NCBI GenBank assembly: GCA_036674765.1
Contig: JARVKI010000004.1
Coordinates: forward strand, 186,001-250,000
Direction: 5' to 3'
Length of the DNA: 64,000 nucleotides
Source of the DNA: Seiridium cupressi
Lineage: Eukaryota; Ascomycota; Sordariomycetes; Amphisphaeriales; Sporocadaceae
In this document: positions 1 through 10,671 of the stretch, piece after piece
Layout: each line of letters opens with the position of its first letter
How positions within the stretch are numbered: the first letter of the stretch is position 1
Notes under the pieces: generated by a model
The model's input: the letters and a program-made list of their open reading frames with translations, nothing else
What the model was told of the DNA's origin: nothing
The model's database searches: none
Program-made: the position numbers and the translations under genes

Positions 1-940
1 CCTCCGTAGGAGTCTTGTCTGACGCCGGAGTAGGTGCCGTTGTTTCTAATGCCATTTCCTCATGGCTTCGTTTCCTGGTTTTCCCGCAGCGAGCCTCGAT
101 CGGCATGTACCACACCTTGATGTTGGTGTCGTACCAATCTGGCTCATTCCCCTTGTTCGATGCTCGTGGGTCCTGCCTGATCTCATGTGGGTGAAGCGGA
201 AGGCCTTTTCGGAATACGAAGCGCCTCGCTGTGGCGAGCAATTGACACAGGTTCTTGCCGCCATGGATTTGCAGCTTGGGTGTCAGACCAAATTCGACTT
301 CCGCCTTGCCCTTCTTCTTTTTTTCCAGATTTTCTGCCATGACGGCCGCCCTTCTCGAGGCAATGGTATCGGCTAGGGTCAAAATCAGACCTAGCAAACC
401 GCCAGCATTATGCCAGTTGACGAGCCCGGTCATGAACATGTTTTCCATTTTATTAAAGGAAACCTTGCGCTGCACCATGGCACGTTGCGTGCCTTCTGAA
501 ACATTGCCAAACACATAGCGCTGCTTTTCGAAGTTGAGCAACAGGCACGTCCCTTGCGTGTCGGCCGTCGGCGTCGTGATAAGTTGGATGTTGCTCAACA
601 TCTTGGAGCCAAAGGCGCGAGCAGCGATTTCGGACGGGCTTGGCAAAGCTATCTTCGGGGGTTGGCTTGTCTGGATCAGGAACAAAGGGTTGCGATGCGG
701 GGCGCTTTGGCGTGAAGCTGGTGTCTTGCGCAGAAAGGCAGGCGTTGGAACAACGAGCAAGGGAGTGCCAGCGCGCGAGACAAACAGATGAGGGGGGACG
801 ATTACGCCGTCGAAGGGAGAATATTGTCGCTTTGCGGAAGACGAGTGTGGAGTGGATGGCAGTTTTGCTTTCGAGGTGGGCGACGGGCCTTTAACGAACG
901 GAGACCGGCTCACCTGTTTGACGAGACGTCGTCCTTGCAT
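1..940 (-). CDS. tRNase Z long form (tRNA 3'-processing endonuclease), 5' part
   Basis: The minus strand is open from an ATG at 940 to the window edge, about 313 codons, with no intron seen and an in-frame TAG six codons upstream. The translation contains the start of the tRNase ZL N-terminal domain (MLSNIQLITTPTADTQGTCL, from residue 114), then NMFMTGLVNWHNAGGLLG and a GGKNLCQLLATARRF segment. This family (ELAC2/Trz1) removes 3' trailers from precursor tRNAs in nucleus, cytosol and mitochondria. The zinc-binding C-terminal half lies outside the window. Residues 1-113 form a basic, Ser/Arg-rich leader with no acidic residue in the first 40, which looks like a mitochondrial presequence. The internal Met114 could start a non-mitochondrial form. 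Family assignment is strong; dual localisation is inferred. Confidence 0.9.
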   Translation of the reverse strand, partial: MQGRRLVKQVSRSPFVKGPSPTSKAKLPSTPHSSSAKRQYSPFDGVIVPPHLFVSRAGTPLLVVPTPAFLRKTPASRQSAPHRNPLFLIQTSQPPKIALPSPSEIAARAFGSKMLSNIQLITTPTADTQGTCLLLNFEKQRYVFGNVSEGTQRAMVQRKVSFNKMENMFMTGLVNWHNAGGLLGLILTLADTIASRRAAVMAENLEKKKKGKAEVEFGLTPKLQIHGGKNLCQLLATARRFVFRKGLPLHPHEIRQDPRASNKGNEPDWYDTNIKVWYMPIEARCGKTRKRSHEEMALETTAPTPASDKTPTE

Positions 941-1776
941 ATGGCTCTGTAGAAGCTACGCCAAGTGACCCTGTAACATGCTCACTATGACGGCGGCGCT
1001 CCATACAGTAGATTGCAGTGCGATGACTCCTCATAGTCGCTGAGCGCCGTCTTGAAATTATTTCTTATCGATAAGGAGTAGTCCCATGTCTGCCATGTGC
1101 TGGTCCCCGTTTTTGATTGCCCCTGATCGCCCCACGTGACCTGGAACCGCTTCGATAAGGACCCTGCTTCAAGGACCGACTTCGCTCCTTGGACCTTTCC
1201 AGACAGAGCCAAATACTCGTGTGGTCGATAGCGACGCCAACGGTTCATGAATGTCCACTGATACTGCATTGAGCGCCCCGCCATCTTTTGCCACTGCCTC
1301 ATACGATAGAACTATAGTATACTAGACCGCACTCCTACTGTATGTATGTAGTTAGTTGCTTATATAGAGTATTGAGCGGCCCCCTGTACTCTGGGCAGCG
1401 TGGCGAGCGGGACCTTCACCAAGCACGTCGTCATGTGCTATCCAATACATTGAAGCCTTGCTAACCGCTTCATCCACTCCCATGTTCCGAGGGTGAAATC
1501 ACGGAGCTGGAAACACATTCTAGTGCTCATGGGCTCCATATATGTCTCTGGAATACCCCGCATTCTGTACCAACAGTCCCAGTTGGAGCTCTGCAAATAC
1601 CGCTGTCCCTCCTGAATCAAGTGTATTGTGCAGGACTGATACTCTCCGGGCACACCTGAACCTCTTCTTAGTCTAGCGAGCACTGAATCGGCCCTCTTCG
1701 GAGTGACCTCGTGCAATTCACGTCATTTTAAGCATAACTCAGGACTAGAATTCTTCGGTAGATCAGCAGTGTTACC
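941..1776. other. Intergenic region between tRNase Z and carboxylesterase
   Basis: Divergent promoter region for the two flanking genes. Minus-strand open frames at 985-1302 and 1438-1716 encode Trp/Arg-rich peptides that match no family I recognise. They may be relics or chance. No convincing gene is seen. Confidence 0.5.
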
Positions 1777-3357
1777 ATGACTTATACAGTCAATTCTGAT
1801 AGACTTGGGACACTGAGAGGCCTTCAAGTGAAGGCCAAAAACTCCCAGTCGAGCATTTACTATTTTGGAGGCATTCCCTACGCATTACCCCCACTAGATC
1901 AATGGCGATTCCGGCGACCGCGGCCCTTGCCCAAGGAACACCGTTACGATGGAAGTTTCACTGGTCAAACGTCTGTCTGCCCACAGCCTGAGTGGCGTGG
2001 GACCCGAAAGGAGGAACTCTGGAACGAGGATTGCCTTCAACTCAACATCTATATTCCTGCCAGCACGCCGCCGTCAAAAGGGTGGCCCGTATTCTTCTAC
2101 ATTCATGGTGGATTTCTGCAGTGGGGAGATCCAAACATGGCACCAGAAGACATCGTGCCTCTGCTAACAGAGACTCCGTTCCAATGTATCATTGTTCAGC
2201 CAGCCTACCGTGTTAATACTTTCGGCTTCCTGGCAAGCCAAGAGCTCCAAGAAGAAGCTGAAGTCGACGGCCAATTTGCTGGTAATATGGGATTCTGGGA
2301 CCAGCGCCTGGCGTTGGAGTGGACGTACGAGGCGATTGGGGAATTTGGCGGTGACCGCAACAATATCACGGTTGGAGGCTACTCAGCAGGGTCACATAGC
2401 ACCTTTCAGCAACTTGCGCACGAGTTGTACTACGCACCACCGGAGAAAGAGATTATCAAACGTGTAATCATGTGGAGCAACAGTCCTGGAATCCAGCCGA
2501 AAGGCTTGAAGGAGCAGCAAAAACAGTTCGATGAGCTTCTTTCGACGCTAGATATCCCACTTTCATCCACTGCCTCGGAGAAGCTCAGAAGATTGCGCGA
2601 AGCCCCAGCTCGGGACATCATCACTGCTCAGGACAAGATGAAAATCACGGAATTTCGTGCCACCACTGACAATTCCTTCATTTCAGAAGAGAGTATCGCT
2701 AATATCAATTCCGGAGATTTTGCTCGGCGAATGCAAAGTCGGGGTATATGGTTGATGAATGGCGAATGCCAAGATGAACATAATCTCTACCGGGCTTGGC
2801 GGACGTCTGAGGATTCGTACGATGGTGTATATGTCAGACTTTGTGCAGACTATCCAGAGGTGATTGTCCGCAAACTCATGCAACACTACGTTGGCACCTC
2901 GCGGGCTCTCCCATCGGGATATACGAGCTGGCAAGATCTTTTCGGGCACGCATATGCTGGGTTGCAGGTTTATTTCTTGGAACGAGGATTTCATAACAAT
3001 CTGGCGCCTCTGCTGCGTCCGGGAAAGGAGTTATTGAGATACAGAATTGAATGGCGTGCCGAGTGCAGTGACTATCCTCCGGAGTGGGGAGTCACTCATG
3101 CCACTGATATGGTGATCTGGTTTTGGTCGCCCGGATTGACGGATCAGAACAAGAATATTCTGCAGCCTTGGAACGAATCATTTGCCAAATTTGTGAAGGG
3201 GGAGGATGTTGAATGGGGAACGGAAACACTAACGCAAAGGCGCCGGCTTCGTAATGATGGGCACACTGATATTCTGGAAATTGATGAGCGCTGGGAAGAA
3301 GGGCTTCATATTTGGAAGCTGCTCAACGAGGACACCAGTACTGAAACCCACCTGTGA
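1777..3357 (+). CDS. Type-B carboxylesterase (alpha/beta hydrolase)
   Basis: Single-exon gene, 526 residues, a usual length for the cholinesterase/carboxylesterase family. Landmarks in order: GGIPYALPP (31-39), NEDCLQLNIY (83-92), oxyanion-hole HGG (110-112), the nucleophile elbow GYSAG (201-205, Ser203), a probable acid in DEHNLY (Glu334) and the catalytic His in GVTHATD (His441). The elbow has Tyr where the family usually has Glu (GESAG), and the usual DEG around the acid reads DEH. There is no signal peptide, so it probably acts inside the cell on ester substrates or xenobiotics. It converges on the xylanase gene with only 159 bp between stop codons. Substrate unknown. Confidence 0.88.
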   Translation: MTYTVNSDRLGTLRGLQVKAKNSQSSIYYFGGIPYALPPLDQWRFRRPRPLPKEHRYDGSFTGQTSVCPQPEWRGTRKEELWNEDCLQLNIYIPASTPPSKGWPVFFYIHGGFLQWGDPNMAPEDIVPLLTETPFQCIIVQPAYRVNTFGFLASQELQEEAEVDGQFAGNMGFWDQRLALEWTYEAIGEFGGDRNNITVGGYSAGSHSTFQQLAHELYYAPPEKEIIKRVIMWSNSPGIQPKGLKEQQKQFDELLSTLDIPLSSTASEKLRRLREAPARDIITAQDKMKITEFRATTDNSFISEESIANINSGDFARRMQSRGIWLMNGECQDEHNLYRAWRTSEDSYDGVYVRLCADYPEVIVRKLMQHYVGTSRALPSGYTSWQDLFGHAYAGLQVYFLERGFHNNLAPLLRPGKELLRYRIEWRAECSDYPPEWGVTHATDMVIWFWSPGLTDQNKNILQPWNESFAKFVKGEDVEWGTETLTQRRRLRNDGHTDILEIDERWEEGLHIWKLLNEDTSTETHL

Positions 3358-3516
3358 TTAGTTTGCGTCACGCTGAAGCAAAGACACTGCTCGAATGAAT
3401 CATAATTTAGATCAGTCAGTTATATACTGGGTTTAAGTATATACAATGTGGAGTTGAAAATCCATCGTTATTCAACGATTGAAAGACCAAGAAGAGGATT
3501 GAGCATCATCTGATGC

Positions 3517-4242
<726 letters not shown>

Positions 4243-4335
4243 TTTGAGGTATTCGAGATGATTTCGTAGCAAAAGAGTGGAAAGGTCAGTTGAGCCTCAA
4301 TGTCCACCCTGGATTTGAGTGCATGCTGATCCACG

Positions 4336-4343
4336 TTTATATA
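4336..4343 (-). promoter_or_regulatory. TATA-like element of the xylanase gene
   Basis: TATATAAA on the minus strand, about 95 bp upstream of the xylanase ATG, a plausible core-promoter position. Sequence match only. Confidence 0.5.
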
Positions 4344-6773
4344 TCACCGCGCATCATTTCCAGGATGACCCCTTACTGCATGGCTCCATCCGCCATTTAT
4401 TCTGCTACAGTATTTACGCTCCCAATGGCAAACAGCATCACGGGCACGAGTGTTTGGACTAGCACCGGCAATGCAACTCTGATCCCGACGACAACCTGGT
4501 AATAGGAGCACAGGGAGTAATTCGGTCCATCAATCCGGATTCGCGCCATGAGGAAACGGGAAATTCTACCCCACACAGGACCACGTTTGGGTCCTCATGC
4601 GCCCGAAGACAGGGGTTGTGCTGCCGAATCGGTGCTGGTAAGGGCTAAAATTCTGGGTGCCGCTGCCCCAAATTGATTGACGGAGGCTCGTCAAGGTCTC
4701 GCATTGCCGACGCAGTGCAGCCTTTACACCTTTCCGGCGTAGTGCTCAACACTACGGCTCCCGAGGCATCGACTTGGCGCTTCTACCTGGCATCCATACA
4801 ATGTAGACAACGACGTTAGTCTCGCCCGACTCGAAGAGGACAGAAGAGTGGGCCAAACGAACGTTAAATACATAGTTTCAATGCTAATCCATACATCTAT
4901 TCCGCCGTCTGACTGTCATATTAGCATCATTTCAAACCATGTCAGACCGTATCTACACCACACGGAAGACTTCTTGTACTAGTCACATCATCTGAGAGAA
5001 ACATGGAGTGCCGTTGATCAAACAATCTACGAAGCCCTGTCGCACGTAAAAGGCAAATGCCTGCCAACATGAGCCATTGTGAAATGCGCATGATTCGTTC
5101 TTTTCTTTTCTTTGGACATCAATGACCATGGGCTTAATGGCAGTATCGGTGCCAAGACCTGAGTGGCGCTGCCGTCATTAAGTGGCTTGTTTCGAATAAG
5201 ATCTTGTAAGACGGTTCACAATCAAAATCCAGACGCCAGACCACAGTTCCGACCAGTGTCTTTTATATTTTCTGCGGTAAGTCTATATGTGGAGTAGCGT
5301 ATCATAAGTCCAGATTGTGCCGATACCAATGCGATTTAGGCGTAGCTAATATCGATCACCATGATGATATCTCTGATTGCGGAGTGACGTATTCAGTACT
5401 CGGCGACAATAAAAACAACAGTAACATAGTTCAGGATAAGTAAACTGATCCTATTTCGGATTTGAAGCTGCATGACATGCGGCTATCAACAATACACATC
5501 GACAATTCCAGTACTTACTACGGTCAGGATTACCGGCGCCTGAATGAGAAAAGCACAGATAGTGTATAATTTTTGATAAAAAATATGAAATATAAAAATC
5601 ATAGACTCATCGTACTAAATCATAAAACGGTTGTTTCTGTCGAATACCAACTACAAAATATAAAAGTTTTATATTTCGTTATATTCAGTCCTTTACGACT
5701 GCGCATCAAGTTTTCATGTTTCAAGAGCACAGGATAATCACAAATGTCAGTTCTTGGAGCACTGTCAAAAGCTTAACCAATGTCTTCTGTCCCAAATGCC
5801 TTTAATGAATTAAGAGGATGAGACTACTTTGTAGTCATTATGGAGTATACGCTACAGCAAAACAGAAGTTATCCGAAAGTATATTGCTATTGCAATCGCC
5901 AAGATGTAACCAATCAATGGATGACGCAATTGGCCCCGCACAATACACACAGCCTCGCATCATTTAGTACGAGTTGTATACTCGTGAAATTGGAACTTGT
6001 GTAACAATTGCATAGTTCAATATTCAGTGTCTCCTCCATAATGGATATTACTACTTTAGCACATCCCATTATCACTGCCTAAAGCACCTGATTGGGCACA
6101 CCAATGCCACGAGGCTACTACGATTAATATTGGTGAAGCTAAAGACTTAGAGTAAATAAGCTAGAGAGTATTCCGTCCGAGGGTGCTGGGCTGGTGTACT
6201 AGCGAAATCAGATCATGGGATCACACCCTAGGGATTGCGTAAGTTGGCAACATCCATAGCCGTCATAATTCCAGATCGCGCTAAATAGCCTCGGTTTTAC
6301 TCGAATCGGGAGTGGCGCATGTACGCCGGGTCACATTTGTAACATCATCTTCCCACTCCGAGAGGATAAGGCTCTGGCTAACGCAGCCCAACAGCAAAAT
6401 GGGAACGCTGGCTAGCAATAATAGAACGCCACAGTGGGCCAACTGGACACCCTCAGGCCAGTGTCCTTCGTTATCAAGCGCCAATGAAGGTCATCCCACC
6501 ATATAACCAACTGGTCTGCGAGTGTGATGAATGCACTAACACGGCAAAGTAGAAAAGTCGTATCAAACAGTCTTTAAGGTGGGTACTTATCAACCCTCAA
6601 ATATTGAGGGACTTTCTGCCTAATGGATTTTCGATTTTCCATTTGTATATCAGAGCTAATAACTAAGGGAATACTGCCTGTTATTTAACCACAATTGTTT
6701 CCTTGAGCCAAGCGTTCAAGCACCCAAGTTAGATCGTCGACTCGGCCGGCTCTCAGCAGTACAATTCCGTGAA
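4344..6773. other. Long intergenic region, AT-rich in part
   Basis: About 2.4 kb between the xylanase and the acyltransferase. The first 500 bp is xylanase promoter. From about 4860 to 6270 the DNA is visibly AT-richer, with runs such as those at 5565-5700, and no credible ORF. It may contain a decayed repeat, but no transposase, terminal repeat or target-site duplication is visible. Confidence 0.5.
4643..4649 (+). promoter_or_regulatory. XlnR/Xyr1-type GGCTAAA site upstream of the xylanase
   Basis: A GGCTAAA heptamer lies about 400 bp upstream of the xylanase start. It matches the binding consensus published for the xylanolytic activator XlnR. Function is inferred from motif and position. 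Confidence 0.4.
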
Positions 6774-8590
6774 ATGCTAGGAAGATCAGAAACACCAGCC
6801 AGAGTGCCGTCAGACACTGTTGTGCCTTTGCATTTCTTTGACGATTCACCTCTCTGGCGAGCCTTTGTCCTGTATTCTATGTTTGTATTCGACGATGTGC
6901 TGGACCCTGAGAAGCTACGGCGCAGCCTTGCTGCCTTGACCCAACGGGATGGATGGCGCAAGCTTGGCGCGCGCTTACGAAAAAATGTTGGTTCTGCAGT
7001 TGTTTCACATTACTCATCATCGTCATTACGTTGACTAAAAGAAAGAAATCAATCTAGTCCAGAGGAGGGCTCGAATATCATATACCAGCTGAGTTTACAA
7101 AGGACCGCCCAGCTATATCTTACGAACACGTCGGTTTTGATATCACGGCTGAAGAACACCCCGTTGCTTCGCGGCTACCAAAGCCGAGCTCACGACCGGC
7201 AACGGTGGGCAGCCCCGATGAGTTCATATCTCTCTTCCGTCGCGAAGGAGGTCCCACTAAGGTCGATGGTTTTCTCACGGCTGACCTGCCTCAACTGGGC
7301 CTCAAAGTTGTATCATTCAAAGATAGAACACTGGTCTGCTTAGACTGGCCCCATACCATGATGGATGCCAGCAAGTCAACTCTTATTTTTCGAACTTATT
7401 ACACTTCACTGCCCCACCGTCCGTCTGTGCGCACTTTTTCACCTCGTGGTAGTACTGTTGAATGATCTTCAAACAAGAGCAATGTCAAAGAAGCACTCGC
7501 TGACAACATATACTTGTAGTGGGGAAACAGGCACTCTTAGCCGCCTGGATACTACAGCTCGAGGGTCGAGAGGACGAGATAATGGTGAACAGTGGCGGCG
7601 CTATCAACGATAAGGACCCTTTTCGAGAGCTTGGGACAAATCCCACCGAGCCATATAAGCTCGCGGACAGGCGACTGTCGATGTTAGATCTAGCATGCTA
7701 CGGTCTTCGCAATCTGGTCAATTTCTGCAGGACACCAGCCAACCGCGTGGTTTGTATCCCAGCATCTTTTGTAGCAAAACTACACAGAACAGCTCTTGCC
7801 GATGTAGCTAAGAGTGTTAAGGCCGAGCCATTCTTGAGTGAAGGCGACGTCATTACGGCCTGGTGGACAAGGATCGTTACGTCCCAACTGGATCGAAAAT
7901 CTCACAGAACTGTAGCGATCAATAACGCCTATTCATTACGCAAGGTACTGGCGGCAGATCTGCTTCCCAGCGGGACGACATATTCATCCAATGCTATCGG
8001 CTTCATCGTCGCGCTTCTACCCATTCATGATGTCCTTGATCGGCCTCTTGGTCATGTTGCTTGTAAGAAACTTTTGATGTTATTTCAAACCCTTTATAGC
8101 ATATCTCAAGAGCCATCACTTCCTACTCGGGACAGAGGCTCCAATCGCCAATGATTCACCAAGCACACACGAAAAGAAGAAATTGCTAATCCCCAGTGGT
8201 ATAGTGGATATTCGGGCGGCAATTCAAGACCTTGGTACGCGCTCCCAAACTGAAGCATTTATGTCTCTATGGCGTACGGCCAGAGGCAGGCTGCCGCCGC
8301 TTTTTGGGGACACGGGCATGTACATGCTTACATTCTCGAACTGGAATCGGGCAAGGCTATTCGAGACAGACTTCAGTGCTGCCGTGGTCGCGGGGCCCGA
8401 CAACGAACATTCAACGGAGTCTCGGCATACTGTGGGAAGGCCGGCTTACTTACAAAACACGCAATCTGGTTTGAAACTACCCAATGCAATCCCCATTACG
8501 GGGAAGGACAACCATGGGAATTACTGGTTGTCCGGATACATGACTAAGGAACTTTGGGGGAAAGTCGAAGAGGCACTCGTAAAATTGTGA
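6774..8590 (+). CDS. BAHD-like acyltransferase (fungal transferase family, PF02458 type)
   Basis: Four exons, 6774..6986, 7058..7370, 7520..8062 and 8205..8590, keep one frame and give 484 residues. The start is supported by the family-typical [13 protein letters not shown] and [10 protein letters not shown] in exon 1. The catalytic HxxxD is HTMMD (His170-Asp174), just before the second intron, followed by [11 protein letters not shown]-terminal DFSAAVVAG takes the place of the DFGWG-type motif. Such enzymes move acyl groups from CoA thioesters to alcohols or amines, often on secondary metabolites. Intron 2 uses a GC donor (A|GCAAGT). Intron 3 (8063-8204) was chosen because it joins [18 protein letters not shown], which fits the family better than the 37-nt alternative ending at 8099. 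The first donor (GTTGGT) is weak. Convergent with the methyltransferase. Confidence 0.85.
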
Positions 8591-9047
8591 GATGGAGTGC
8601 AACTATAGGAGGTGGCCGTAACATGATTTCTTTCTTTCAACTTGGGGAATATTGCCCCATGAATCTATTGAGTATGTGCTAATATACACTTCTGCTGTAT
8701 TTGATCGTCGTAACACATACCACAGAACTATACTACTGAAACATAACACTCTCGAATGTAATGGCAAGGTAAGATGTGTAATTCTAGGCCTTAACAGCAT
8801 GCAGACGAAGAGTGTTCCGTAAATATTTACTGGCTGGGATGGCTTGACATGTTAGATCGCATGAGCTCAAGCGGCCGGATCAAAGGAGGTCACCATGGTT
8901 AGGGAGAAGATGCTATATTCCGTGTATAATCATAGCGCAACAAACTACCATAGAAAAGAAAAGAAATACATGATGAATATGATGAAGACCTAGCGTTATC
9001 ATATATATAGGCGCCTCGGCGGCTCAGATCGTTCATCAATCTGTCAG
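8591..9047. other. Convergent intergenic region
   Basis: The 457 bp between the stop codons of the acyltransferase and methyltransferase genes presumably hold both 3' UTRs. No gene is seen. Confidence 0.6.
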
Positions 9048-9996
9048 TCAAGCTTTCTTGACAAGCACGCCCTGGATTCTAGGAAGGCAGCTGGTAGGAT
9101 CAACAGGCTCCTCAATTGCACCCGGGTTCTCCCACTCCCCCGCACCAAGGATGTCTGCCTTGACATTACGCGTCATGCGGCATCCCACGAATGTGCTCCA
9201 CGCAGGATCCGTAGCAGCTATCGTCGATGTTAGTCATGTCGTACAAATTTTAACAGTTGCAGGAATCTGGTGTCTCTGCCATGGCGATTCTGTAAATTGC
9301 AAATTGAACACGAACCTTGTACCGCAATTGTTAGAGGGTCTTTACTCCAGCCATGTTCCCAGAAGATGAATCTGCCTCCCGGCTTCAACAATTTGTAGAT
9401 GTCCCTCACCACTGATTTCGGATCGTCGACGGCACACAACACCTGGATGCTCAACACGGTGTCCAAGCTCTCCTCTACGATACCCTCGCGTCTCAGGACG
9501 TCGCCGTCTTCAATGCCACACTCAATGAGCTTGTATCGATCCCGGAGACTGTGGTTGGCAAGCTTCGCATCAATAGCCTTCTTGTAGTGGGCGCTGGGTT
9601 CAATGGCGTATATGACATCTACGTTGGAGGTCTCAAAACGATTGATCTGATTGCCTGGCCCGGGGCCAAGTTCAAGAACAACACCCCGAGCGGCCTTGAC
9701 GAGAGAGGGGACAATGGTGGTATCTTCGAAAGCGATGAAGCCGTTCGCTGATCATGACCAATAGCATTAGTCGGCTGGTAGCGTCTACAATGAGCGATAG
9801 CTTACAGGTTGAGGTAAAAAGTTCCGCTGAGGCGGCGTCTCGAATTCGTCGTGGACGCAAAAAAGCGCCGAGTCCCTCTTCACGAATGGCCTTTTTGAGA
9901 GCATCCCAATGCACTTTCCTTCAACGTTAGCACATGGGTAGAATCAAGGATGACGAGGGATAATCACGCAGAATAGACATCCAGATAAGGCCCCAT
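9048..9996 (-). CDS. SAM-dependent class I methyltransferase
   Basis: Four exons on the minus strand, 9968..9996, 9806..9918, 9316..9747 and 9048..9217, give 247 residues. All introns have GT-AG ends and CTAAC or CTAAT branch sites. The tiny first exon encodes MGPYLDVYS. Motif I is VLELGPGPGN (71-80), the SAM-binding loop. IYAIEP follows at the end of the next strand, then IQVLCAVDDP and KLLKPGGRFIFWEHG, the usual late motifs of UbiE/Methyltransf_11-type enzymes. The protein should be soluble and transfer a methyl group from SAM to a small molecule; the acceptor cannot be read from sequence. Tail-to-tail position with an acyltransferase suggests tailoring of a metabolite, but this is inference. 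Confidence 0.85.
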
Positions 9997-10671
9997 GGTC
10001 GGGTGTACGAAGCGTAACGACCCATCTTGAAGTGGTAGTTTGGGTGATATAAGTTCCCAGCAGTGCAAAGATTGAATAAATGCTGATTTGGATCTTATAT
10101 ATGAACAAAGATCACTGTTTGTATTAATCAATAAGAGAATACTCAAAATGTCGCACCAGGTTCGGTAAACTCTATGTGAAGGAGTAAAGCATACGAAAAG
10201 GTTTATACTTGGTAAGCTAAGATGAGTGAGGATAAAGACGAGTAAATAGATGGGAAGGTTACTAATGTAGTTTACTCTGCTGTGCCCCGTCTTTATTTGA
10301 TCACATCTTACAGCAGCTTGCATTAGGGCACATACGTCTTCAGGGGGTACAGTAACCCACCCCTCAATCAGGCGACCCTGCTGATGGATGGATGTAAGCC
10401 GCCTTGACTGGTTGCTAACCGCAATCGGGACAATTAGGCCGAAGAGAACAAGAATACGATCAGTTCGACACGGACATGGTCTGTTGCACGTCCACAGACT
10501 CCCCCTTTCTCTAGTACGAACTTGTGTTTAGCGTTATTGGCAGTTGGTCCGCCACAACCTCAATATGATGAAATCGTTGTCTTCATCTTCGTTCCCTGAG
10601 GAATCTACCATTCTTGGTTTTCCAAGTTCTATGGTTACATGTTTTTCCACACCTCTTGCCCGAGGCTGTTT
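9997..10671. other. Intergenic region upstream of the methyltransferase
   Basis: Contains the methyltransferase promoter and the 3' flank of the DUF3433 gene. The 10060-10280 part is AT-rich. No gene is supported. Confidence 0.5.

Noticed and set aside
985..1716. Two minus-strand frames as exons of a gene between tRNase Z and the esterase
   Set aside because: No splice pair joins them into a recognisable protein and the translations match no known family; kept as intergenic.
8063..8099. A 37-nt intron at the third junction of the acyltransferase
   Set aside because: It keeps the frame but inserts about 34 residues not expected in the family. The longer intron to 8204 has a TTGCTAAT branch site and restores conserved sequence.
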